From an uncultured Bacteroidia bacterium (lineage in GTDB: Bacteria > Bacteroidota > Bacteroidia > Bacteroidales > Prolixibacteraceae): 64,000 nucleotides of DNA. The DNA lies in contig CAIUAN010000020.1 of assembly GCA_903897145.1 (NCBI GenBank), positions 1 to 64,000 of the forward strand, read 5' to 3'. Numbering within the stretch: position 1 is the stretch's first letter; every line of letters starts with the position of its first letter. Of this stretch, positions 8,806-17,075 are shown one piece after another. A program made the translations under genes and the position numbers. The notes under the pieces are model-generated. The model saw only the letters and a program-made list of their open reading frames with translations. It made no database searches and had not been told where the DNA came from.

Positions 8806-10368
8806 TCAAAAAGGCTGGCCTTCCGTTAGATTGTCCCCTGGCGCACCAAATCCGCTTGAAGGAAAATCGTGTAAACCACCATTTGAAGGTTCGTAATTCA
8901 TTTTTGAACGATAAATAGACTCCTTCTTACCTTCGCTAAAATCTTCTGGCATCGTTCCCATGGAGACTTCCTCTAGATTTGAGAACTTAGCTAACGAGGC
9001 TTTGAAGGCTAGCTGAACATCTCCAACAGACCCATTTCTATGTTTGGCAATAATTATTTCGGCTACTCCTAACAATGAATTGCCATCCGCATCTTGCGTG
9101 ATGCCATAATATTCAGGGCGGTGAATAAACATAACCATGTCGGCATCCTGCTCGATAGCCCCGGACTCCCGAAGATCTGAAAGTTGCGGTCTCTTGCCAT
9201 CGCGCGATTCAACTGAACGATTTAGCTGAGAAAGGGCAATTATTGGAACATTAATCTCTTTGGCAATTGCTTTTAAATTCCGTGAAATAGTACTTACCTC
9301 TTGCTCTCTATTGCCTTTGACATCGTTGCCCGCTGTCATAAGCTGTAAATAATCGACAATAACGATTCCGATATCATGCTGCATCTTTAGTCTTCGGCAT
9401 TTTGCTCTGAACTCAAAAATAGATAAGGCAGGTGTGTCGTCAATATAAAGAGGGGCATTCTCAAGATTTTTGATCCGTCGATTAAATAGCTCCCATTCCC
9501 ATTCCTCTAGCTTGCCACTTTTAATTTTCTCAGATCCTAGCTCTGTCTCTGCCGCTATTAACCTTAGCACAAGCTGCATCGATGACATTTCCAGTGAGAA
9601 AACCGCCACTGGAACTTGTTTTAAGACAGCCATATTACGAGCCATCGAGAGGACGAATGCAGTCTTTCCCATTGCCGGTCGTGCCGCAACAATCATCAAG
9701 TCTGTATTTTGCCATCCAGATGTTATCTTGTCAAGCTTGTGGAATCCGGAGGCAATGCCAGATAGACCATCTGGTTTTTTCGCATTTTCTTCAATTCTCT
9801 CAATCGCTTCACGTAGCAGCGGTTTGATCGGCTGTGATTCTTTTGAGATATTCCCTTCTGTTACCTTGAACAGCGAGGCCTCGGCATAATCAATTAAATC
9901 GTCAAGATCCATGGAATCATCAAACGATTTAACTTGAATCTCAGAGGAGATGCGAATTAATTCGCGTTGGATAAATTTCTGCGCAATGATTCGAGCATGA
10001 AACTCAAGATGAGCAGCTGAAGCAACTCTACTGGTAAGTTGGGTGATATAGATCGGTCCACCCACCTCGTCAAGCTCTTGTCTATTCTTTAACTCTTGGG
10101 TGACCATCAGCAAATCGATCGGCTTTTCATTGGCCACTAAATGCTGGATAACCTTGAATATTTTCTGGTGTTCTTCCTTGTAGAAGCTCTCAACTTTTAA
10201 GATTGCGGCAATGCCAGTAAATGCATCTTTCTCAAGCATTAAGGCACCTAATACGGCCTCCTCAACTTCAGGTGCCTGAGGCGGAATTTTCCCATATTGA
10301 GCATTTAACTGTTCAACGGTCATTTTTGGCTTCGGCCGATTTCTAAAGTTATTTGATTCCGTAGGCAT
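8806..10368 (-). CDS. dnaB: Replicative DNA helicase DnaB
   Basis: DnaB is the hexameric 5'-3' helicase at the replication fork. The 520-residue protein has the N-terminal primase-interaction domain (APEVEEAVLGALMLEKDAF, about residues 33-130), a linker, and a RecA-type motor with Walker A ARPAMGKTAF, Walker B region GIVIVDYLQLM, and the DnaB box LSQLNRSVESRDGKRPQLSD with LRESGAIEQDAD. No intein interrupts it. The C-terminal tail (from about 480) is Gly/Ser/Pro-rich and probably disordered. It ends 7 bp from the convergent murF-alr stop. Confidence 0.97.
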   Translation of the reverse strand: MPTESNNFRNRPKPKMTVEQLNAQYGKIPPQAPEVEEAVLGALMLEKDAFTGIAAILKVESFYKEEHQKIFKVIQHLVANEKPIDLLMVTQELKNRQELDEVGGPIYITQLTSRVASAAHLEFHARIIAQKFIQRELIRISSEIQVKSFDDSMDLDDLIDYAEASLFKVTEGNISKESQPIKPLLREAIERIEENAKKPDGLSGIASGFHKLDKITSGWQNTDLMIVAARPAMGKTAFVLSMARNMAVLKQVPVAVFSLEMSSMQLVLRLIAAETELGSEKIKSGKLEEWEWELFNRRIKNLENAPLYIDDTPALSIFEFRAKCRRLKMQHDIGIVIVDYLQLMTAGNDVKGNREQEVSTISRNLKAIAKEINVPIIALSQLNRSVESRDGKRPQLSDLRESGAIEQDADMVMFIHRPEYYGITQDADGNSLLGVAEIIIAKHRNGSVGDVQLAFKASLAKFSNLEEVSMGTMPEDFSEGKKESIYRSKMNYEPSNGGLHDFPSSGFGAPGDNLTEGQPF

Positions 10369-10669
10369 GGGTATAAATTACTCGAGATGATTTGTAATGT
10401 ATTGTATGTTAGGTTTTTATATTGAATTCGATGTTGTTAGTTAGTCTTTAATAACACCTTTTTTTTGTTGACGGAAAATACATTATTTCCATTTATAAAT
10501 TCAAGTTAGATTGCCCTAGAGTGACGTTGCCATCAATTCTATCATGAGCATGTCGTCCTGATTCAATTCATTGACGGGCTGAATTAATTTATCAACATCT
10601 TATGAACTGCGTTATACACAAATTGAGTATAACTTTTAGGGATGGTTCAATTCGCTTTAATCCAAGCTA
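10369..10669. other. 301-bp gap between ddl and dnaB
   Basis: I see no gene, repeat or strong hairpin in this AT-rich stretch. Both flanking genes run on the minus strand, so it contains the 3' end of the ddl transcript and presumably the dnaB promoter. I could not point to a clear TAnnTTTG box. Confidence 0.4.
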
Positions 10670-11647
10670 TTAGATTCTGTCATTGATGATATCTGAGAGT
10701 AAGTCAGTAAGACTTAACCCCATGGCTGCAATCTGTTGGGGTATAAAGCTGGTGGCTGTCATTCCTGGGACTGTGTTTACCTCGAGGAAGTAAAAGGTGC
10801 CATCTTTCAAGATATAGTCAACACGTACGATGCCGCGGCAATGACAAAGGTCGTAGATTTGAGCCGTGCGAGATTGTATTTTAAGTGTAAGTTCTTCTGA
10901 TATCCGAGCAGGAGTAATCTCTTCGGCCATACCTGGTTTATATTTCGCTTCGTAATCAAAGAATTCGTTCTTGGGAATAACTTCAGTAACCGGAAAGACT
11001 AATTTGCGCTCGCCCACTTTAACCACCCCACATGTAAATTCTTGTCCTTCGATGAACTGCTCAATGATAACCTCTGGACTCTCTTCCAGTGCTTTGTTGA
11101 CCGCTTCTACCAGTTCATCTCCCTTTTTAACTTTAGAGATTCCAAAACTTGAACCTCCTGCGCTTGGTTTAACAAACAATGGAAGGCCTAAGGTCTCAAC
11201 AATTTGTGCAGCGCTATATTGTTCTCCAGCAAGCAATCTTACCGATTGAGCCATTGGTATATCAAAACTTCTGAGGTAGTTATTGCAGAAAAATTTATTG
11301 AAGGTTAGAGCTGCTGCTTGAACATCACAGGATGAATAAGGGATCTTAAGCATTTCGAAATATCCTTGCAAGATCCCATCTTCACCAGGTGTGCCGTGAA
11401 TGATGATGTAGGCATATTCAAACTGATGTTTCTCTCCCGCAAGGGTAAAGGAGAAGTCTGATTTATCAATTGTAGCGATTTGGTCGTCTCCATCAAGGAC
11501 AATCCATTCTGTCCCTTTGATGCGCACTAGCCACGGGGTGAAGAGCGATCTATCGATGGCTTTTAATACGTTTGCTCCACTTTTTACGGATACTATATAT
11601 TCAGAGGAGTCTCCCCCTGCTACTACTGCGATAGTTTTTGTGCTCAT
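10670..11647 (-). CDS. ddl: D-alanine--D-alanine ligase
   Basis: Ddl makes the D-Ala-D-Ala dipeptide from two D-Ala and ATP in the cytosol; MurF then adds it to the peptidoglycan precursor. The 325-residue protein shows the ATP-grasp layout: N-terminal AVVAGGDSSEYIVSVKSG, IIIHGTPGEDGILQGYFE, the glycine-rich ATP loop FVKPSAGGSSFGISKV, FIEGQEFTCGVV, and the metal and product site CRGIVRVDYILKDG with FLEVNTVPGMTATSFIPQQ. The motif EHxVS of many ligases is EYIVS here. The length is typical. It follows rluD by 11 bp on the same strand, so the order PASTA gene, rluD, ddl looks like one operon. Confidence 0.96.
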   Translation of the reverse strand: MSTKTIAVVAGGDSSEYIVSVKSGANVLKAIDRSLFTPWLVRIKGTEWIVLDGDDQIATIDKSDFSFTLAGEKHQFEYAYIIIHGTPGEDGILQGYFEMLKIPYSSCDVQAAALTFNKFFCNNYLRSFDIPMAQSVRLLAGEQYSAAQIVETLGLPLFVKPSAGGSSFGISKVKKGDELVEAVNKALEESPEVIIEQFIEGQEFTCGVVKVGERKLVFPVTEVIPKNEFFDYEAKYKPGMAEEITPARISEELTLKIQSRTAQIYDLCHCRGIVRVDYILKDGTFYFLEVNTVPGMTATSFIPQQIAAMGLSLTDLLSDIINDRI

Positions 11648-11658
11648 AGTTAAGTCTA

Positions 11659-12720
11659 TTAGTCTAACTCTCTATTGGATATATAGGTGCGCCACTTATT
11701 AACTAGCTCTTCTAGCTTCGAGGGCAATTCAGAATCAAAAATAAGTTCATTTTTTGTAACTGGATGCTCAAAGCCAAGAATTTTAGCATGCAGTGCCTGT
11801 CCTGGGATCAGTTTAAAGCAATTTTCGACAAACTGCCTATATTTGGTAAAGGTTGTCCCCTTTAATATTTGATTTCCACCATATACATCATCATTGAATA
11901 GTGGATGACCAATGTATTTCATGTGTACTCTAATTTGGTGAGTCCGGCCTGTTTCGAGAATACATTCTACGAGGTTGACATAGCCAAGTCTTTCTAGCAC
12001 TCGATAGTGTGTTACTGCCGGCTTGCCGCTTTCTCCTTCTGGAAATACCGTAAATACTTGTCTGTTTTTTGCGCTTCGACCAATATTTCCAACAATAGTC
12101 CCTTCGTCTTGTGCCAGATTACCCCACACCAAAGCAACATACCTCCGTTTGGTTGTTTTATTGAAAAATTGAAGTGCGAGATTTATTTTTGCTAATTCAG
12201 TTTTTGCAATCACTAATAAGCCAGACGTATTTTTGTCTATTCGGTGAACAAGGCCCGGTCGTGGATCATTGCCCCCATAGAGTTCAAGATTCTGATATTT
12301 AAAGACTAATGCGTTGACGAGTGTGCCGCTGTAATTGCCATGCCCTGGATGGACAACGAGTCCTACGGGTTTATTAATAACCATCAATTGTTCATCTTCA
12401 AAGACCACATCCAACGGTATATCTTCTGGGATAATTCGCAATTCTCGTCTTGGATAGTCGAGCATTACGGTAATTTCATCACCCGGCTTGATTCGGTAGT
12501 TGCATTTTACAACGTTGCCATTGGCAAAGATGCTTCCGCTATCAGCAGCAGCCTGAATTCGATTTCGAGAAGTTCCTAGCATTCGATTGGCAAGAAACTT
12601 GTCAATCCTTAATAATCCTTGTCCCGGATCAGCCGTGAAGCGGTAATGTTCAAACTGCGTTATCTCTTCTCCAGAATCATCTAGTTCATCTGCATCTTCG
12701 TTGTAATTGTCTTCGATCAT
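11659..12720 (-). CDS. rluD: RluA/RluD-family 23S rRNA pseudouridine synthase
   Basis: The protein (353 residues) has an acidic N-terminal extension, an S4 RNA-binding domain at about residues 37-85 (LRIDKFLANRMLGTSRNRIQ), and a pseudouridine synthase domain with the catalytic aspartate in GLVHRIDKNTSGLLVIAKT. The C-terminal ETGRTHQIRVHMKYIGHPLFND is the family signature. In E. coli RluD modifies U1911, U1915 and U1917 of 23S rRNA; the exact sites here are an inference from homology, and RluC-like specificity cannot be excluded. The start codon overlaps the stop of the upstream PASTA gene by one base (TAATG), which suggests translational coupling. Confidence 0.92.
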   Translation of the reverse strand: MIEDNYNEDADELDDSGEEITQFEHYRFTADPGQGLLRIDKFLANRMLGTSRNRIQAAADSGSIFANGNVVKCNYRIKPGDEITVMLDYPRRELRIIPEDIPLDVVFEDEQLMVINKPVGLVVHPGHGNYSGTLVNALVFKYQNLELYGGNDPRPGLVHRIDKNTSGLLVIAKTELAKINLALQFFNKTTKRRYVALVWGNLAQDEGTIVGNIGRSAKNRQVFTVFPEGESGKPAVTHYRVLERLGYVNLVECILETGRTHQIRVHMKYIGHPLFNDDVYGGNQILKGTTFTKYRQFVENCFKLIPGQALHAKILGFEHPVTKNELIFDSELPSKLEELVNKWRTYISNRELD

Positions 12721-13532
12721 TAATGAACGGGTGTTTTTAATGCGGTTGAATCAGTCGCGGTGGACCTTGGTCTAAGCCATAAATCGACTGATGTACCTGA
12801 CATAACTCGTGTTAATGAATCATGTTGTGGTAATTGTTTATAAACGATCGCATTTAAGGTATCCGCTAAGGTTAAAACGGTTTGATCGTAAATTTTGGAC
12901 CCAACTGATAAGGAGCTACTTTTTAAAATAGACTCCGCTAAGTTCAGGTTGAGTGAGACAACGTCAGGAACAGTAGATTCGCCTCCACCCATTTTCCGAC
13001 CAACAACAAGGTCGATGGCAGATCCATTTGCTAATTTTGAGCCAGCAATAAGTTGCTGTCCATTGTATTTTTGTTCTAAGACCAGATCGTCAAATTCCGA
13101 TGTTTGCAGAAGAATATTTCCGAGGGCAAAACCTTTGGATTCAAGCAGCTCTTTGGCGTGACGCATGGAGACATCTGTTAGCTTGGGTACTTCAACTTGC
13201 TCAGGCGAGTAGGAGGCAATGGTGATCGCGATAAGTCTGTTGGGTTTAATCTTATGCCCTGATGGCGGATTTTGAGCAACCACTGTTCCGGGTAACGTAT
13301 TCTTATTGAATATCGAGTCTTGCACGATAAAACGAAAGTTATTCTTATTTGCCTTGTCCTCTAATTGTTTTAGAGTTAGGTTTTTTAGATCTGGAGTTGG
13401 AAAACTCTCTGCGTGATTGGTATATAATGAAAGCATTGACAGTGTTATCCAGATCAGTGCGATCAAGAGTAAGACTGCAGCTCCAATGTTTTTAAGAAAG
13501 ATTTTGTTCGTGAACAATTCTTTTAAGCTCAT
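12720..13532 (-). CDS. PASTA-domain membrane protein without kinase domain
   Basis: The 270-residue protein has a short cytosolic N-terminus, one membrane helix (residues about 14-36, IGAAVLLLIALIWITLSML) and three periplasmic PASTA repeats (about 43-110, 112-182, 188-255). Repeat words such as PDLKNLTLKQLEDKANKNNF, VPKLTDVSMRHAKELLESKG and VPDVVSLNLNLAESIL are plain. PASTA domains bind peptidoglycan or muropeptides in Ser/Thr kinases and in some penicillin-binding proteins, but here no kinase or transpeptidase is attached. A role in sensing or binding cell wall is likely, given rluD-ddl downstream and murF-alr nearby. The tail is Ser/Thr-rich. Confidence 0.9.
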   Translation of the reverse strand: MSLKELFTNKIFLKNIGAAVLLLIALIWITLSMLSLYTNHAESFPTPDLKNLTLKQLEDKANKNNFRFIVQDSIFNKNTLPGTVVAQNPPSGHKIKPNRLIAITIASYSPEQVEVPKLTDVSMRHAKELLESKGFALGNILLQTSEFDDLVLEQKYNGQQLIAGSKLANGSAIDLVVGRKMGGGESTVPDVVSLNLNLAESILKSSSLSVGSKIYDQTVLTLADTLNAIVYKQLPQHDSLTRVMSGTSVDLWLRPRSTATDSTALKTPVH

Positions 13533-13673
13533 GCTGATTTATTAAAGTCGATTGAACGACAACAAAATTAAACAGAATATTCCAATAATGAGGCAAACCT
13601 AATTTCTGATTCGATAGTCTTTAGAAGAGCTCGGTCGATCGTTCATTTGAATATATCTACACTGCAGCTATAA

Positions 13674-13712
13674 ACACAAAAGGTAAAGAACATCGTCCTT
13701 TACCTTTTGTGT
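13674..13712. terminator. Strong hairpin terminator downstream of rpmH
   Basis: A perfect 15-bp stem (13674-13688 with 13698-13712) encloses a 9-base loop. It lies 24 bp after the rpmH stop, and in the rpmH direction a T-rich stretch follows. It can end rpmH transcripts before the PASTA gene. The stem is A/T-rich at its base with a GG/CC core. Confidence 0.8.
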
Positions 13713-13736
13713 GAAATTGCGAAAACAACAATCTTC

Positions 13737-13895
13737 CTATCTCTTGTGGCGAGCTTCGTCAGATACACTTAGCTTCTTGCGACCTTTTGCACGACGCGCC
13801 TTTAAAACCTTACGGCCATTAGCGGTAGACATTCTTTCGCGGAAACCATGTTTGTTTCTCCTTTTTCTGTTCGATGGATGAAATGTTCTTTTCAT
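13737..13895 (-). CDS. rpmH: 50S ribosomal protein L34
   Basis: The 52-residue frame reads [20 protein letters not shown] and continues with [20 protein letters not shown], an unmistakable L34. L34 is a small basic protein of the large ribosomal subunit. It has its own promoter (13947-13977) and terminator (13674-13712), so it is a single-gene transcript. In many other bacteria rpmH sits next to rnpA and dnaA; neither is here. Confidence 0.98.
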   Translation of the reverse strand: MKRTFHPSNRKRRNKHGFRERMSTANGRKVLKARRAKGRKKLSVSDEARHKR

Positions 13896-13946
13896 TTCGC
13901 AAAAATATTTTATTAATTAAGATTACTTCTTGTCTAAATTGGACTG

Positions 13947-13977
13947 CAAAGTTAAGACTTTTTTCTTTTCCCGCAAA
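13947..13977 (-). promoter_or_regulatory. Promoter of rpmH (Bacteroidota type)
   Basis: Read on the minus strand the sequence is TTTG (13977-13974), a 19-base spacer, then TAACTTTG (13954-13947). This fits the Bacteroidota housekeeping consensus TTTG-N19-TAnnTTTG exactly. Transcription should begin about 7 bases further on, near 13940, giving a leader of about 45 bases to the rpmH ATG at 13895. Confidence 0.75.
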
Positions 13978-14013
13978 GCAAAATTCAGTTTAGACTTAAA
14001 TTATTTCTTTTTC

Positions 14014-14640
14014 TTATCTATTTATTGGGAGATAGATCACTTTTTTGGTTTCAAAAAAGGGCTCATTAAAGAAATTAGAGATCTCTGTGACCTCAATAGA
14101 TGTTTTAAATTTTTTTATTTCTTCTTGGAAATCACCACCTTTAAGATAAATGATCCCATTCGGACGAGAATTAAGTGGCTGCCGTGCAATATTCTTTCTG
14201 ACCATAGCCACGAAATCAGGAAATGCAGTGACTGCTCTTGAGACTACAAAATCAAATTCTTCTTTGACATCCTGCACTCTGGTGTGTATTGCCGTTATAT
14301 TTTTCAGGCTTAAGCTCTCGCTGATCGCTTGCACAACAGCTATTTTTTTCCCTATTGAATCGATAAGGGTAAATTGAGTCTCCGGAAATAAAATTGCCAA
14401 TGGGATACCCGGGAAACCACCGCCAGTGCCTACGTCAAGAATTTTTGTCCCTGGCCTAAACGAAATCATCTTTGCAATTGCTAAGGCATGGAGGACATGC
14501 TTTTCGTATATTGAGTCAATATCCTTGCGCGAAATAACATTGATTTTCTCATTCCATTCGTGATAAAGTGGTGAGAGCATCTCCAGACGGTTGGTCTGTT
14601 CTGTAGTAAGAAGTGGGAAATAGTGTAAGATCTTTTGCAT
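14014..14640 (-). CDS. rsmG: 16S rRNA (guanine(527)-N7)-methyltransferase
   Basis: RsmG (GidB) methylates N7 of G527 in 16S rRNA using S-adenosylmethionine. The 208-residue protein has the N-terminal helical segment (LYHEWNEKINVISRKDIDSI), the family word EKHVLHALAI and the SAM-binding loop ILDVGTGGGFPGIPLAILFP, then LIDSIGKKIAVVQ and DFVVSRAVTAFPDF. The length is normal. It lies 12 bp downstream of a glycosyltransferase gene on the same strand; its 3' end reaches into the rpmH promoter region, with the TTTG box 37 bases beyond its stop codon. Confidence 0.95.
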   Translation of the reverse strand: MQKILHYFPLLTTEQTNRLEMLSPLYHEWNEKINVISRKDIDSIYEKHVLHALAIAKMISFRPGTKILDVGTGGGFPGIPLAILFPETQFTLIDSIGKKIAVVQAISESLSLKNITAIHTRVQDVKEEFDFVVSRAVTAFPDFVAMVRKNIARQPLNSRPNGIIYLKGGDFQEEIKKFKTSIEVTEISNFFNEPFFETKKVIYLPINR

Positions 14641-14652
14641 GCTTCTGACCCC

Positions 14653-15783
14653 TTACCACTTGCGTTTTCTGCGCGTGATCAAGTAATTTATGGATAGCAC
14701 GATATTGAAAATTAAAACAGTAGATCTTAAAGCAATTAGACCAGGGAAGAGTTTTCTCTCTCCGAGGCGTTTCATGCCAATAACTCCCCAGATCAGTTCC
14801 ATCAGAATTTTAAAAAACCAGATTCCTGAGATCCACCATCTCAGCGGCGAAAGAACAACAAGTACAAGCATTGAAATGTCAAAAATTGCACGACTATAGG
14901 TGTTAATCCACAAGAAAAGACGCTGCCCAATTGTGAATTTCCGCTTCAGAAGAAGTTGTTTTTGCTTGTAGTTTAGCTCGTCGTCCCAATCGGTCTCACC
15001 TAAATAATCAATTGCAGATCCCTGATCCATCAAGAATGTTGAATTGATTCGATTTGAAATCTTGTTGATGAATAACTCATTTTCACTGAATCGAGCGTCT
15101 AAAACTGCTGCGAAACCTCTTAGATTGAGGAAATGCTCCCGTCTATAGGCGATATTCAGATCACTTATCGGCATCGGCAAGCCTAATAATCTTGCTGAGC
15201 CATAAAGCATATAGGAATCAAACGTCTCATATTTAAAGAATTTCTGCATGGAGCCTTCGGTATTGGCGTGTTTGATAAATCCAAATACAGCTTCTGTATT
15301 GGGATTCATGCCAACCGAGAACGATTTTAGCCAATCTTTCCCGCTTACTCGGCACAAAGGGTTTAGGAAGATCATCCACTCTTTTGTGGCTGCCCTAACG
15401 CCGATAGTAATCACTAAAGCATTTGGAAAATCAGTTTCTTGAATTATTCGACTAGTCTTGAGTTTGTTAGATTGAAGCTTAAGTTCAGATAGATACCATT
15501 CAGTACCATCGGCCGAACAATCATCAACGACCACAACTTCAAAGTCAGGGTAATCCTGGCTTAGCAAGGTCGGAATTAATTCTTTAAGATGATCTTCGTA
15601 ATTGCGTGACGGGATAATAATAGAGATTGAAGGGAAATGGTCCTGATTTTTCTTCTTCCTTTTTCTCAGCGTATTAATAGCTGTTAACAGTTGATAGAAC
15701 AACTGTATCAATAACGTGAGTCCAAAACAAAGTAAAAAAACTAGTTCTGCAGTTCCAAATGTAAAGCCGCTTATTTCAATCAT
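14653..15783 (-). CDS. Membrane-bound family 2 glycosyltransferase
   Basis: The 376-residue protein has an N-terminal membrane helix (about 12-34), a GT2 catalytic domain with ISIIIPSRNYEDHLKELIPT, the nucleotide-sugar aspartates VVVVDDCSADGTEWYLSEL, and about two C-terminal membrane helices (ISMLVLVVLSPLRWWISGIW, and TVLIFNIVLSINYLI). The topology resembles polymerising or lipid-linked sugar transferases of the cytoplasmic membrane. The acceptor and sugar cannot be told. It forms a pair with rsmG (12-bp gap) and is divergent from tgt. Confidence 0.85.
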   Translation of the reverse strand: MIEISGFTFGTAELVFLLCFGLTLLIQLFYQLLTAINTLRKRKKKNQDHFPSISIIIPSRNYEDHLKELIPTLLSQDYPDFEVVVVDDCSADGTEWYLSELKLQSNKLKTSRIIQETDFPNALVITIGVRAATKEWMIFLNPLCRVSGKDWLKSFSVGMNPNTEAVFGFIKHANTEGSMQKFFKYETFDSYMLYGSARLLGLPMPISDLNIAYRREHFLNLRGFAAVLDARFSENELFINKISNRINSTFLMDQGSAIDYLGETDWDDELNYKQKQLLLKRKFTIGQRLFLWINTYSRAIFDISMLVLVVLSPLRWWISGIWFFKILMELIWGVIGMKRLGERKLFPGLIALRSTVLIFNIVLSINYLITRRKRKW

Positions 15784-15883
15784 AATTTAATTCAACGAAA
15801 GTTCCCAAAATTACAAATTGGCAGCCTAACATTTATCCTTTTTCTGATTTTTTTCACATTTCTACTTATTCTTCTTTAATAAC

Positions 15884-15891
15884 TATCTTTG
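15884..15891 (+). promoter_or_regulatory. Probable -7 box of the tgt promoter
   Basis: TATCTTTG matches the Bacteroidota TAnnTTTG box, 18 bases before the tgt ATG at 15910, so the leader would be very short (about 12 bases). I could not find a good TTTG partner 19-21 bases upstream, so the call rests on one element. Confidence 0.45.
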
Positions 15892-15909
15892 TGACGCGAA
15901 TTTATTAAA

Positions 15910-17040
15910 ATGAAATTTACACTTCAAAGTAATACGCCGTTATCAAAAGCACGGGCAGGGAGAATAGAAACGGATCATGGTTCTATCGAAACTCCAATAT
16001 TTATGCCTGTGGGCACCATTGGCTCTGTAAAAGGTGTTCTTTCCAAAGATCTTAAAGAGGATATTAAAGCACAGATTATTCTGGGTAATACCTATCATCT
16101 ATACCTTCGTCCAGGGATTGATATTATTGAACAAGCTGGAGGGCTTCATCGTTTTATAGGCTGGGATAAGCCAATTTTAACAGATAGCGGAGGTTTTCAG
16201 GTATTTTCTCTTGGCGATATTCGAAAACTTACCGAAGAGGGAGCTAAATTCCAATCGCATATCGATGGTTCAAGGCATCTTTTTACCCCCGAAAATGTTA
16301 TCGATACTCAACGAACGATTGGTGCTGATATCATTATGGCATTTGATGAATGTACACCTGGAGATGCCGACTATTCCTATGCCAAGAAATCATTGGAGCT
16401 GACACAGCGTTGGCTGGAGCGTTGCATCACACGTTTTAATGAAACAGAACCTAAGTATGGCTACAGTCAATCTTTTTTCCCGATTGTACAAGGTTGTGTT
16501 TATCCTGAACTGCGCAAGATTGCAGCGGAACATGTGGCAACCTTCAATTCGGATGGCTATGCGATCGGAGGGTTATCGGTCGGTGAGAAAGAGGCAGACA
16601 TGTACGAGATGATAGAAGTGGTGAACGAGGTTTTGCCTGAAGATAAACCACGCTATCTTATGGGTGTCGGTACACCGGTGAATATTCTCCAAGCTATCGA
16701 TCGTGGCATCGACATGTTCGATTGTGTGATGCCTACCCGCAATGGTCGAAATGGTATGCTATTTACCCAAAAGGGGATTATAAATATTAAGAACAATAAA
16801 TGGAGAGATGATTTATCCCCAATCGATCCAGATGGCACATCTTATGTTGATCATCACTATTCAAAGGCTTATTTAAGACATCTTTTTAATGCCAAAGAGA
16901 TGCTTGCGGCCCAGATTGGAAGTATTCATAATTTAGCGTTTTATCTTTGGCTCGTTGGGGAAGCTCGGAAGCAAATCCTAGCTGGAACTTTCAAAGAGTG
17001 GAAAGAAGTAATGGTTAAGCAATTAGCTCATCGACTTTAA
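15910..17040 (+). CDS. tgt: tRNA-guanine transglycosylase
   Basis: Tgt exchanges G34 for preQ1 in the anticodons of Asn, Asp, His and Tyr tRNAs, a step in queuosine synthesis. The 376-residue protein has IETPIFMPVGTIGSVKGV, LGNTYHLYLRPG, the catalytic LTDSGGFQVFSL (Asp) and YAIGGLSVGE, then YLMGVGTPVNILQAIDRGID and the second aspartate in DMFDCVMPTRNGRNG. The usual CxCxxC zinc site near the C-terminus is not visible in its standard form: the expected region reads DDLSPIDPDGTSYVDHHYSK, so zinc binding may be lost, as is seen in many Bacteroidota Tgt proteins. lptG follows 35 bp downstream. Confidence 0.95.
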   Translation: MKFTLQSNTPLSKARAGRIETDHGSIETPIFMPVGTIGSVKGVLSKDLKEDIKAQIILGNTYHLYLRPGIDIIEQAGGLHRFIGWDKPILTDSGGFQVFSLGDIRKLTEEGAKFQSHIDGSRHLFTPENVIDTQRTIGADIIMAFDECTPGDADYSYAKKSLELTQRWLERCITRFNETEPKYGYSQSFFPIVQGCVYPELRKIAAEHVATFNSDGYAIGGLSVGEKEADMYEMIEVVNEVLPEDKPRYLMGVGTPVNILQAIDRGIDMFDCVMPTRNGRNGMLFTQKGIINIKNNKWRDDLSPIDPDGTSYVDHHYSKAYLRHLFNAKEMLAAQIGSIHNLAFYLWLVGEARKQILAGTFKEWKEVMVKQLAHRL

Positions 17041-17075
17041 AAAAGTTATTTAGTATACAAAATAAGGAAGGACAA

